Below, piece by piece: positions 9,161 through 16,630 of a DNA stretch of 64,000 nt (its first letter is position 1; each line of letters starts with the position of its first letter). The DNA comes from Candidatus Woesearchaeota archaeon. Lineage in GTDB: Archaea; Nanobdellota; Nanobdellia; Woesearchaeales; GW2011-AR9. The DNA lies in contig JACPIK010000002.1 of NCBI GenBank assembly GCA_016188115.1, positions 274,125-338,124 on the forward strand. Reading direction: 5' to 3'. The notes under the pieces are model-generated. The model saw only the letters and a program-made list of their open reading frames with translations, did no database searches and was not told the DNA's origin. Made by a program: the position numbers and the translations under genes.

Positions 9161-9370
9161 ATGACGAAAACAACCATAAGTGTACAAGGGACCCATTGTC
9201 AATCGTGCAAGATGCTAATTGAAGATGTCCTTAGTGAAATCTCCGGCATTAAATCTAGCTCCGTCGATTTCAAAACCGGCAAAGTTGTCATTGAGTATGA
9301 AGGCAAGTTAGATACTGCAAAAGTCAAAAAAGAAATTGAAGCAATAGGGAAGTATAAAGTAATAATTTAA
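9161..9370 (+). CDS. Stand-alone HMA-domain metallochaperone
   Basis: 69 residues, one complete ferredoxin-like HMA domain with GTHCQSCKM (CxxC at about residues 13-16) in place of the canonical GMxCxxC; the Met is replaced by Thr. CopZ-like proteins carry Cu(I) to CopA. A GGTGA site (AAGGTGAAACCACATG) precedes the start. The gene lies between the HMA-TauE fusion and an anchored cupredoxin, so delivery of copper within this operon is the natural reading. Confidence 0.85.
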   Translation: MTKTTISVQGTHCQSCKMLIEDVLSEISGIKSSSVDFKTGKVVIEYEGKLDTAKVKKEIEAIGKYKVII

Positions 9371-9409
9371 GATTAAGAGCTGAAAGCAACAATATCAAAA
9401 GGTGACAAT

Positions 9410-9778
9410 ATGGATAAATTTACTTGGGGCATGATTGGTATATTAATTATAAGTGTCATCGGCATGACAATTTATTTTGGAGGTGGGTCAATCACAGGGA
9501 GTACAGTAAAAGATGTAACTGTTGAGAATGTCAAAATAGTTGAAGTAGGGTTGACCAAAAGTGGAGCATATACGGATCTTACATTAAACCTCAACGAACC
9601 AGTCGTGCTTACAAATGATGGAACATTACGAGGATGTAGTACTTTTATTGTACAAAAAGATTTAGGACTACGTGCAGACATCTCATCAAAAGGGCATCCA
9701 TTTACACCTACTAAAACAGGCACATTCACATATACTTGCTCAATGGGAATGTATCTTGGCACAATGACCATTAATTAG
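9410..9778 (+). CDS. Membrane-anchored cupredoxin-like protein
   Basis: 122 residues. One N-terminal hydrophobic segment (about residues 7-27) anchors an outer domain. The domain resembles the C-terminal cupredoxin part of the 7772-9133 protein: RGCSTF near the middle and YTCSMGM near the end carry the likely Cys/Met copper ligands. It is preceded by GGTGA (AAAAGGTGACAATATG) and closes the copper operon. It may accept copper exported by CopA or the TauE-type protein. The two cupredoxin domains look like paralogues. Confidence 0.8.
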   Translation: MDKFTWGMIGILIISVIGMTIYFGGGSITGSTVKDVTVENVKIVEVGLTKSGAYTDLTLNLNEPVVLTNDGTLRGCSTFIVQKDLGLRADISSKGHPFTPTKTGTFTYTCSMGMYLGTMTIN

Positions 9779-9885
9779 GAAAATGGTAATAATCTAACAA
9801 CAAATCTAGTAATACATTCCTTCATTTCATCAAAAACATACTTTTTTATACTTCTTTTCCCAACCTAAATCAAAAAGAGGTAGTT

Positions 9886-11586
9886 ATGATTAAAGCTGAT
9901 AGCAAAAAAAATAAGACCTTAACAACGAAATTTTTTGTAAGTCTATTTGCTATTATTCTAAGTACTGCTCTTGTTTCATCACAAGTTCAAGCCGGTCTTC
10001 TCGATCCTATTATTGATCCCATTCAAGCAGAGTGGGATCGCTTTACCGATCGGGTTGAAAATGAATTGGAAAGCACTCCCATTGGCAGAGAAGTAAGTCG
10101 TATTGTAGAAGATGTTGAATCTGTTGCACGAATCGTAGAAGAATTTGAAGGATTAATTACCATGGCAACCTCATCAATTCCCGCAGTTGCATTAGTTAAT
10201 CTTGCAGTTCAATATGGTCATGATCCAGAATCAGTTCTACCACGTTTTAATGAACGGGTTGAAGAAGTTAAAGCACGGCACCATAGCGTTCAACTCACTG
10301 AAGTTGAAGCAGCCGCAATTTTACAAAGCGTTCTTGAAGAACCTCCTATGCCTGATGGTGTCTATTTAGGAGATAACTGCATTATTGATTTTAGCCAATG
10401 TCCTGACGAAAGCACTAATCCTTCACCACGTTCTCGTGCATTTTATTGGGACTATTCTTGTTATACCCAAGGTGTTGTTGATAAATTAGTTGTGCCAACC
10501 CCTCAAAATGCGAATCAACGTCGGGCAGTGTGCACTGCATCCTGGATAAACATGTGGAATAACGGTCAACTGGCTACTTCCAAATTTCCTGCATCCATTC
10601 AATATGCAACCTATGACTGGCAACGCTGTGCCCGAGTCTATTTAACACAAACAGAACAAGACCAATTCCTAGCACAACGCGATAGTATTTGCCAACAACC
10701 CATTGCTAAACATGACTTAGGTGAAATCTGTGTTGTAGATTACAGGTCCTGTTCGTACGGTGTGTATGGTGCCTATAATGCCAACCGTGTAGGTACCATT
10801 ACCTATGGTGATGTCATAAATCAAAATTTCCAATTTCGTCGTGAATACGCCTGTGATACTACCTATGGTACGTTTGCATTAAAACCACAGTTACGAGACA
10901 GCTGTGCCAGAGTCTATGTTGGAGATCGTGAAGTTGCAGAATTTATTGATGCTAATCCAGAACCAGTGCAACAAGTTCCACAAAATCCTCCTCAAAAAGA
11001 AACTCCACCTCCTCCACCTGCACAACAAGGTTCGCCAACAACACTCCAAGGAGTCTTTACCCGTACCATTCGGACCGTTCCCCTTCACGAACTTAATCTC
11101 GCAGCTGTCCAATCTCTTCCTTCAAGAGAAGTGTATGGTCGAACTGGTATTATGAATCTCGCTCCTGATGTCGTAAAACAAAAAGAAGCAGTAAAAGTTA
11201 AAGTAGAACAACTCATTGCGCCAAAAAAATTAAATCTTGATATTATAGTAAATGAAATTCGCGGTCAGCAACTCCCTTCGCCCATTGATAGTATTTTTGG
11301 CAATGAAAAGATACACGTTACAATCACGCAAAATGATGGCAATAATGTCTTACTATGTATAACAATACAAGATGGAATTGTTACAGAAGCAGGGTCCTGT
11401 AACGATAATGACTCATTTACTCCTACTCTCAAAGTTCAAACTTCTCAAGCAGTTCTTGAGTCACTCACTGGTCCTGCAGATCTTACAGCGGCGATGAATG
11501 ATGGCAGAATTACTTACCAAGCAGTTGGCTTAGGCAAGAAAATTAAATTTGGGATTTCAAGTCTTCTAGCAAAAATCTTTGGATAA
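9886..11586 (+). CDS. Large secreted protein of unknown function
   Basis: 566 residues. A Sec-type signal peptide covers about residues 1-36 (basic start, hydrophobic core, VQA before the mature Gly-Leu-Leu). The middle, residues about 165-350, holds many Cys residues in repeated contexts such as CIIDFSQCP, CVVDYRSCSYG and CARVY, which look like two related disulfide-bonded modules. A Pro-rich linker (about 355-380) separates this from a C-terminal domain of about 170 residues. The GAGGTAGTTATG context gives a ribosome binding site. The gene follows the copper operon by 107 nt, but a TATA-like TTTTTATAC in the gap suggests separate transcription. Confidence 0.62.
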   Translation: MIKADSKKNKTLTTKFFVSLFAIILSTALVSSQVQAGLLDPIIDPIQAEWDRFTDRVENELESTPIGREVSRIVEDVESVARIVEEFEGLITMATSSIPAVALVNLAVQYGHDPESVLPRFNERVEEVKARHHSVQLTEVEAAAILQSVLEEPPMPDGVYLGDNCIIDFSQCPDESTNPSPRSRAFYWDYSCYTQGVVDKLVVPTPQNANQRRAVCTASWINMWNNGQLATSKFPASIQYATYDWQRCARVYLTQTEQDQFLAQRDSICQQPIAKHDLGEICVVDYRSCSYGVYGAYNANRVGTITYGDVINQNFQFRREYACDTTYGTFALKPQLRDSCARVYVGDREVAEFIDANPEPVQQVPQNPPQKETPPPPPAQQGSPTTLQGVFTRTIRTVPLHELNLAAVQSLPSREVYGRTGIMNLAPDVVKQKEAVKVKVEQLIAPKKLNLDIIVNEIRGQQLPSPIDSIFGNEKIHVTITQNDGNNVLLCITIQDGIVTEAGSCNDNDSFTPTLKVQTSQAVLESLTGPADLTAAMNDGRITYQAVGLGKKIKFGISSLLAKIFG

Positions 11587-11609
11587 GTAAAGTAAAAATC
11601 AGTTCCATT

Positions 11610-11627
11610 CTCGACAATCTTATAAAA
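11610..11627 (+). promoter_or_regulatory. Promoter with shared CTCGACAAT-TATA element (copy 1)
   Basis: CTCGACAATCTTATAAAA includes a TATA box centred 25 nt before ATG 11649, so the mRNA is probably leaderless. Nearly the same 17-18 nt string occurs before the chorismate mutase gene, so CTCGACAAT may be an upstream BRE-type or regulator site. Confidence 0.5.
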
Positions 11628-11648
11628 AAAGCCCTAATTATCACAACA

Positions 11649-12728
11649 ATGATCGCGTACCAAGCCTACGACCCTTCTCATTTCATCCACGCACAAGATA
11701 TCTCCCTCTCCACACAAACGCAACTTCTTTGTCAGCAAGCGTCCAAAGTCTATCAAGAAAATTTCAATGGCAAGACATGGTATGGTCGCTGTATCTTTTT
11801 AAGTTGGTATTGCTCCATTGGTGATTGTACATTCTGCTTTAGATCTACCCAACGGCATAAAGTGCAACACGCCGCCGATTCCAAACGATCTATGGGTTCA
11901 GCACTTCTTGAAGCATTCTTTTGTAAAATATTCCATTGGCGTATCGAGTTTCTCACTGGTGGTTATGGCATGATGCCCGCATCAGAACTGTTAGAGTACA
12001 TCAAAAATGTCAGTGCAGTCTATGGGGAGAAAATCTGGCTCAACATTGGTGTAATCCCTCCTAACCAGCTTGAACTATTCCGTCCGTATGTAAAAGGCAT
12101 CTGTGCATCCATGGAAACGCTTCATCCACAACTTCACAAAGAAGTTTGTCCTAACAAACCTATTGAACCATATGACAAAATGTTCACACAATTACAAGGT
12201 TTCAAAAAAAGCATCGCAGTCATTGTTGGGCTAGGAGACACCACTAACGATCTTCATTATCTCTTTGATTTCGTGGAAAAACATCAACTCGATCGTGTCA
12301 CAATCTATGCGCTCAAACCTGTCAAAGGTACCCCATTCACCCAAGGACCAACGGTTGATCAATATGTTGAATGGATCGCTCGGCTCCGCATTCGCTTTCC
12401 TACACTTGAAATCATTGCTGGCACAAACCTACGCCGCTGTGAAGAAGTAGGGTATCTCATGCAAGCAGGGGCGAATGCTGTTACCAAATTTCCTGCAACA
12501 AAACAATTTGCAACGAAAAAAGCACATCTCGTTACCAAGTATATTCAACAAGAGAACAGAATCTTTACTAGTAATCTCACCACTCTTCCCGAAATAGACT
12601 TTTATAATGAAGTCGATAAACTCCCTATCGAAGAGAAATACAAACAAGAAATGAAAGATAAATTACCTCTTTACCTCAAAGCATTTAGCAACCCTGTAGA
12701 TAAAGATGGTGATGTGGATGATGAATAA
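11649..12728 (+). CDS. Radical SAM protein with C-x4-C-x2-C motif, biotin-synthase-like
   Basis: 359 residues. The iron-sulfur motif is CSIGDCTFC (about residues 56-64), spaced x4-x2 instead of the common x3-x2. Later elements fit a radical SAM barrel: FLTGGYGMMPASEL (GGE-like position), the GVIPPNQ strand, CASMETLHP, GLGDTTNDL and a late NLRRCEEVGYLMQAGANAVTKFP resembling BioB/HydE-like proteins. It would cleave SAM to a deoxyadenosyl radical through a [4Fe-4S] cluster. The substrate is unknown. The last residues are acidic. It shares a promoter element with the following chorismate mutase gene. Confidence 0.8.
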   Translation: MIAYQAYDPSHFIHAQDISLSTQTQLLCQQASKVYQENFNGKTWYGRCIFLSWYCSIGDCTFCFRSTQRHKVQHAADSKRSMGSALLEAFFCKIFHWRIEFLTGGYGMMPASELLEYIKNVSAVYGEKIWLNIGVIPPNQLELFRPYVKGICASMETLHPQLHKEVCPNKPIEPYDKMFTQLQGFKKSIAVIVGLGDTTNDLHYLFDFVEKHQLDRVTIYALKPVKGTPFTQGPTVDQYVEWIARLRIRFPTLEIIAGTNLRRCEEVGYLMQAGANAVTKFPATKQFATKKAHLVTKYIQQENRIFTSNLTTLPEIDFYNEVDKLPIEEKYKQEMKDKLPLYLKAFSNPVDKDGDVDDE

Positions 12729-12737
12729 ATACTCTAC

Positions 12738-12755
12738 TCTCGACAATTTTATAAA
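12738..12755 (+). promoter_or_regulatory. Promoter with shared CTCGACAAT-TATA element (copy 2)
   Basis: CTCGACAATTTTATAAAG repeats the element seen at 11610. The TATA box predicts a transcript start near 12779, giving a short leader with the GAGGGTGA ribosome binding site before ATG 12794. Confidence 0.5.
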
Positions 12756-12793
12756 GAAATTCTCACTTAAAGTCAAAAAAGAGGGTGAGTATT

Positions 12794-13048
12794 ATGGAAA
12801 CATTAGAATCAGTACGTAAAGAAATAGATATTGTGGACAACCACATTCTTGCGCAACTTAAACGCCGTATGGAACTAGTTGAAAAAGTAGGAAAAATAAA
12901 ACAGAGCCAAACCCTGCTTGCAGAACAAACCGAACGGGAAAATGAAATCATTCAACGTCTGCTTGCTAGCAAAGGAAGTCTGCCATCAAACTTTATTATT
13001 GCCGTATGGAGATTGTTGTTTGATCAAGCAAAGAAACAACAAAGATAG
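12794..13048 (+). CDS. aroQ: Chorismate mutase, AroQ class
   Basis: 84 residues, all helical, the size of a monofunctional AroQ enzyme. Residues R8, R25, K36, R48, E49 and a late Gln in FDQAKKQ line up, with an offset of about three, with the active-site residues of the E. coli P-protein mutase domain (R11, R28, K39, R51, E52, Q88). The enzyme rearranges chorismate to prephenate for Phe/Tyr synthesis. ATG 12794 is chosen over GTG 12785 because GAGGGTGA lies 6-13 nt upstream. No other shikimate-pathway gene is in the window. Confidence 0.88.
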   Translation: METLESVRKEIDIVDNHILAQLKRRMELVEKVGKIKQSQTLLAEQTERENEIIQRLLASKGSLPSNFIIAVWRLLFDQAKKQQR

Positions 13049-13082
13049 TATTAACAGTATAGGTCAGATTTTTTTTATATTT

Positions 13083-13670
13083 TTAATCTATCACTATTTC
13101 AATCGTATCCAAAAAGGTAGCGACATTTGCTTCTAATAATTCTCTTAATGATATCTCCTTCAATGGTCTATTCAATGAGTAAATGTAAATTAGCCTCATA
13201 AACCACCCATGGGTGATACATAAAATCGTGTTATAATTTAATGTTTTAACGTAATCCAAGAATAGTAAGAATCTTGTAATGGCATCTTCAAATTTTTCAG
13301 AATGATGAGAATAATAAAAACGTGTTAGTATTATCGTTCTTAAGTAATGAAAATCTTCAATATCATTAGTGGTAATAATTCCTTTAAAAAAAGTAACTTC
13401 CCGTAGAGAATGTGAAGTTTCAAAATTAACACCAGTTATTTTTTTTACTATTTCTGCCGTTTCCATTGCCCTTTTTTCATCAGAACAAACAATAAAGTCT
13501 ATACTGGAGATAATCTCTTTATCTCTCAAAACGATTTCAGTTCTTTGCTCATCAATACTTGGGTTTACTTTTTTAAGTAATAAATTTTCAAATTCTTCAA
13601 ATTTCAAGGAGGTATAATCTTTATATTTTCCTTCTAAATATCCATGTCTCATAAAGATTAATTTTTTCAT
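13083..13670 (-). CDS. Histidine phosphatase superfamily protein
   Basis: 195 residues. The N-terminus MKKLIFMRHG has the catalytic RHG triad (R8-H9-G10). The second catalytic histidine lies in CITHGWFMR near residue 154, and a middle Arg in SDEKRAMETAEIV matches the conserved SxxxRAxxTA motif. This family removes phosphate from small molecules or proteins through a phosphohistidine. Its start overlaps the stop of the PEP-synthase-like gene by 4 bp (ATGA), so the two are one translation unit, and their substrates may be linked. Confidence 0.87.
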   Translation of the reverse strand: MKKLIFMRHGYLEGKYKDYTSLKFEEFENLLLKKVNPSIDEQRTEIVLRDKEIISSIDFIVCSDEKRAMETAEIVKKITGVNFETSHSLREVTFFKGIITTNDIEDFHYLRTIILTRFYYSHHSEKFEDAITRFLLFLDYVKTLNYNTILCITHGWFMRLIYIYSLNRPLKEISLRELLEANVATFLDTIEIVID

Positions 13671-15811
13671 TCCAGTTTCTGATCCTGTCTCACGATTTCA
13701 ACATAACCGTTTTTTAACATCGAGATACCAATCTGTGTATTTCTTATTGTGTCCAACTCCTCTTGAGCAACCCCTATTACGGGAAGACCATAATCTGATA
13801 AAATGGTAAAGAGATGAGAACCAGGTCGTACATTATCGGGAACTAATACCACTCTTGCTTCATTGGGTATTTCTATTGTTTGATCAACAGAATCGACAAT
13901 GTGTCCCTCTTTTCCTATTTGAACATACATCTTCTGTTGCGGGAGCGATCCAAACACTAGTTTTGGTCTTTTCTCATAGGTTCTAAAATTGCCGGATTCA
14001 AGGTCTGATCCAAATAAGGGATCAGGTAATAATTTTTTATCTTTGATTTTCTTACGTAATTCAACTCTATACATTGCCAATCTTGGTGTATCTATTAAAT
14101 GACTCAATTCACCAAAATCTAAATAGAAAACATCTTTCTCAAGACCACTTAATGCTCCAACTTGTTCATAGAGTTGTTTCAAATGGTCATAATCTCTAAA
14201 GAGAGTAAACTTCACTTTTTCTCGGTATTCTAAGACTTTACGCGTTCTACTAATCAACTGAGCAAGATTGTTGTCCGCTATTTCTCTTCCCTGTTTAAAA
14301 TGACGCTTGGGGGGAAATCCTCTCGGTTCAGATAATTCAAAACTTCCAAGATATCTAAACTCCTCTTGATCTTCTAATTCAAACGATCCAATGCTTTCAT
14401 CATATACTATTGCATCACGTAACTCTTCAGCAGATTCTTTGCCATATAATCTAGTAATAATCCCAAAAGAGTGTTTTTTTTCTCGTTGTAAAGCCTCAAT
14501 GTACATTCGTACGTCTTCCAATGCAAAAAAAGCTAGCCGAGCTGCTTTAACATACTCCTTAGCACTGTTTACTCTAATGTCATCTACTAATGTAGTTATA
14601 TCTCCTATACATGCCTCAATTGAATCATATACCTCTGCAAATTTCTTAAGAGGTGGTTTTTGAGGAATTTCTACTGCCTCAACTGCGTTTCTGTTACGCG
14701 CAACTAACTCTTTAAATGGTTCAGAATCTAAACCCACTTGTGTTGCTTGATGAGGAAATTGGATGTAGAGACGAAGTTCTGGATAATTTAACAGATCCGG
14801 ATTTTCTCTTACGCAGGGTAAATATATTTCATTAACAACATTAATTAAATCTTCTTTCGATATTCCTTTAGGTCTAAACTGAAGAGCATCTCCTGCAAAA
14901 TTATAATACACTTTTCCATTTAACATGATGGTCCAAGGGAAAATTTCCGTTCCAAGGTCATATCCTAACTCATTTCTTCCTAATTGGACTGCGCCTAAAA
15001 TCTCTTTACCATCACCTGAAAAGATATAATTAAACGTGGATGCACTAAGATGGGTAGCGTTTGCGTTTCCTAAAATCTCCCTATAATTTCCTACTCCCAA
15101 AACTAACTCATCTAGACCTTGATCTTTTAGATGTTGTAAATCTCTATTTAATCTTCTTCTTTCATGTTCGCGCAGGGCAGCATCCGTCGGATTTGGCAAT
15201 GGTCTTGCCTGCAAGAAAGTCATTTCATTTTCAATTACTGCAAATTCTATATCTGTTGGGATTCCAAAATAGTGTTCAACTTCTCTTGATTTGGCACAAA
15301 CCTCTCTGATGAACTTAGGATTAATAGGGGAACCCCGTATACTTGCTTTCTCACCTGAGAATGTCACCTCGGTTTCTGATGATTCCCCCTCAACAATTCG
15401 TTGGACACATGCTCCTCGACCTCCAGAGATTAAAGTTTGACCATTTAGATTTGAATACGCTACACCAGAGAACTGCATTATTTCACTTAGATCTGGTTGG
15501 ATAACAACGCTTCCAAAATCATAATAAGAACGAACTTGAAGAATCGCAACTTCTAAATCCTGGTGTGCTACTCCTTTTAATGTAAGAAATTTTCCAGCCG
15601 AAGTTTTTGTATGCCCATCTTCTCCTGCAGCACTACTTCGCACAACATAAAGCCTATGTTTATCTAAAAGATTTATATCTATGGGGCCAAAAGTTTCTGG
15701 TATCCTAAATCCTCCTTGATAAAGGAGTTGTAAATGCAACCTCTTACCTCCTTGACTTTCCATGCTTTGTTCATTTTCCATATTTTGCTCATCTTTGCCA
15801 CCGATAATCAC
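13667..15811 (-). CDS. PEP synthase/PPDK-like protein (ATP-grasp plus phosphohistidine domain)
   Basis: 714 residues. The N-terminal third matches the PPDK/PEP-synthase ATP-binding domain (VVRSSAAGEDGH, then VVIQPDLSEIMQFSGVAYS and FLQARPLPN). A helical middle (REKVKFTLFRDYDHLK, VFYLDFGELSHLI) resembles rifampin-phosphotransferase-type enzymes. The short C-terminal swivel domain keeps a candidate phosphohistidine in GSHLFTILSDYGLPVIG. No PEP-binding TIM barrel is present, so classical PEP synthesis is unlikely; an ATP-dependent phosphotransferase is more plausible. The GTG start at 15811 is uncertain; ATG at 15781 is the alternative. A 13-codon ORF (15789-15830) lies in the leader after AGGAGGT. 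Confidence 0.75.
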   Translation of the reverse strand: MIIGGKDEQNMENEQSMESQGGKRLHLQLLYQGGFRIPETFGPIDINLLDKHRLYVVRSSAAGEDGHTKTSAGKFLTLKGVAHQDLEVAILQVRSYYDFGSVVIQPDLSEIMQFSGVAYSNLNGQTLISGGRGACVQRIVEGESSETEVTFSGEKASIRGSPINPKFIREVCAKSREVEHYFGIPTDIEFAVIENEMTFLQARPLPNPTDAALREHERRRLNRDLQHLKDQGLDELVLGVGNYREILGNANATHLSASTFNYIFSGDGKEILGAVQLGRNELGYDLGTEIFPWTIMLNGKVYYNFAGDALQFRPKGISKEDLINVVNEIYLPCVRENPDLLNYPELRLYIQFPHQATQVGLDSEPFKELVARNRNAVEAVEIPQKPPLKKFAEVYDSIEACIGDITTLVDDIRVNSAKEYVKAARLAFFALEDVRMYIEALQREKKHSFGIITRLYGKESAEELRDAIVYDESIGSFELEDQEEFRYLGSFELSEPRGFPPKRHFKQGREIADNNLAQLISRTRKVLEYREKVKFTLFRDYDHLKQLYEQVGALSGLEKDVFYLDFGELSHLIDTPRLAMYRVELRKKIKDKKLLPDPLFGSDLESGNFRTYEKRPKLVFGSLPQQKMYVQIGKEGHIVDSVDQTIEIPNEARVVLVPDNVRPGSHLFTILSDYGLPVIGVAQEELDTIRNTQIGISMLKNGYVEIVRQDQKLE

Positions 15812-15880
15812 TTGTTTTTATTGTTGCCATCACAATTTAATAGTCAAACCTCCTATTTATCTCCGCCGTCTCATTTGCAA

Positions 15881-15895
15881 CATTTTATAAATAAA
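15881..15895. promoter_or_regulatory. TATA region between divergent genes
   Basis: CATTTTATAAATAAA sits between the divergent PEP-synthase-like (minus) and ACT-domain (plus) genes. TATA sequence is readable in both directions, about 27 nt before ATG 15915 on the plus strand and about 27 nt before an AGGAGGT-containing leader on the minus strand. Confidence 0.45.
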
Positions 15896-15914
15896 AGCCA
15901 CATTATAACAAAAT

Positions 15915-16553
15915 ATGTCACAAATAGAACAAGACTTTCGTCTATTTCTTAGCAAAAGACCTGAAATTGAAACCGCGTATCAAGATGGTCTCATCAACCG
16001 CCGTTCACTCGCAAGATACATCATCAAACAAGGCGTTGCAAAATCAAACCAAATGGAAGCAGTTATTGCCATGATTCGTCGCTACCCCTTTGCAGAGAAA
16101 GTCCGACCACCTAAAGACTTCTTTAACCAAATCAAAATCCACATCAAAGACAACATTGTTATTCTCGATTTTGAAAAAGAGAAAGAACTTGTTCAAAAAT
16201 TACAAAAGCTCATCACCACCACAAATTATGATCGAGGAGACACTCTCAAAATTGTGGTTGGTTCATCTTCAGTAACTGTTTTCTTAGATGAAGACAATCT
16301 CCCTAAAATTAAAGACCTCCTTGACAACGTCAAAATCAAAAAGAAACACTCTCACATCTCAGAAATTAGCCTTCTCTTTCCAGCAGAGGCAAATCAAGAA
16401 AGAGGTATCGTCTCAACCCTCACGCGCGAACTAACCATGAACAATATTGTAATTACAGAAATTCTCACTGCCACATCAGAATTATTAATCTACCTCAACG
16501 ATGATTATACATTGAAAACCTATGATCTACTAAAACGGTTGCAGAAGGGATAG
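15915..16553 (+). CDS. ACT-domain protein (predicted regulator)
   Basis: 212 residues. Residues 1-75 are helical and basic, ending in MIRRYPF, like a small N-terminal HTH-type module. Residues about 80-212 contain two beta-alpha-beta repeats with patterns such as IKIHIKDNIVILDF and EISLLFPAE...GIVSTLTRELTMNNIVITEI, the latter typical of the second ACT repeat of aspartate kinases. Similar ACT proteins are common in archaea without known function and may bind amino acids. A TATA box about 27 nt upstream and no ribosome binding site suggest a leaderless mRNA. Confidence 0.7.
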   Translation: MSQIEQDFRLFLSKRPEIETAYQDGLINRRSLARYIIKQGVAKSNQMEAVIAMIRRYPFAEKVRPPKDFFNQIKIHIKDNIVILDFEKEKELVQKLQKLITTTNYDRGDTLKIVVGSSSVTVFLDEDNLPKIKDLLDNVKIKKKHSHISEISLLFPAEANQERGIVSTLTRELTMNNIVITEILTATSELLIYLNDDYTLKTYDLLKRLQKG

Positions 16554-16630
16554 GCTTGTTCATAAAATAACTTTTTTTACAGTCGTTTGTTCCCCAAGTT
16601 TTTTAAAGGACTCAGCATCATATTAAAAGT

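Noticed and set aside
13667-15811. True phosphoenolpyruvate synthase
   Set aside because: The PEP/pyruvate-binding TIM barrel is missing and the protein is too different in its middle part.
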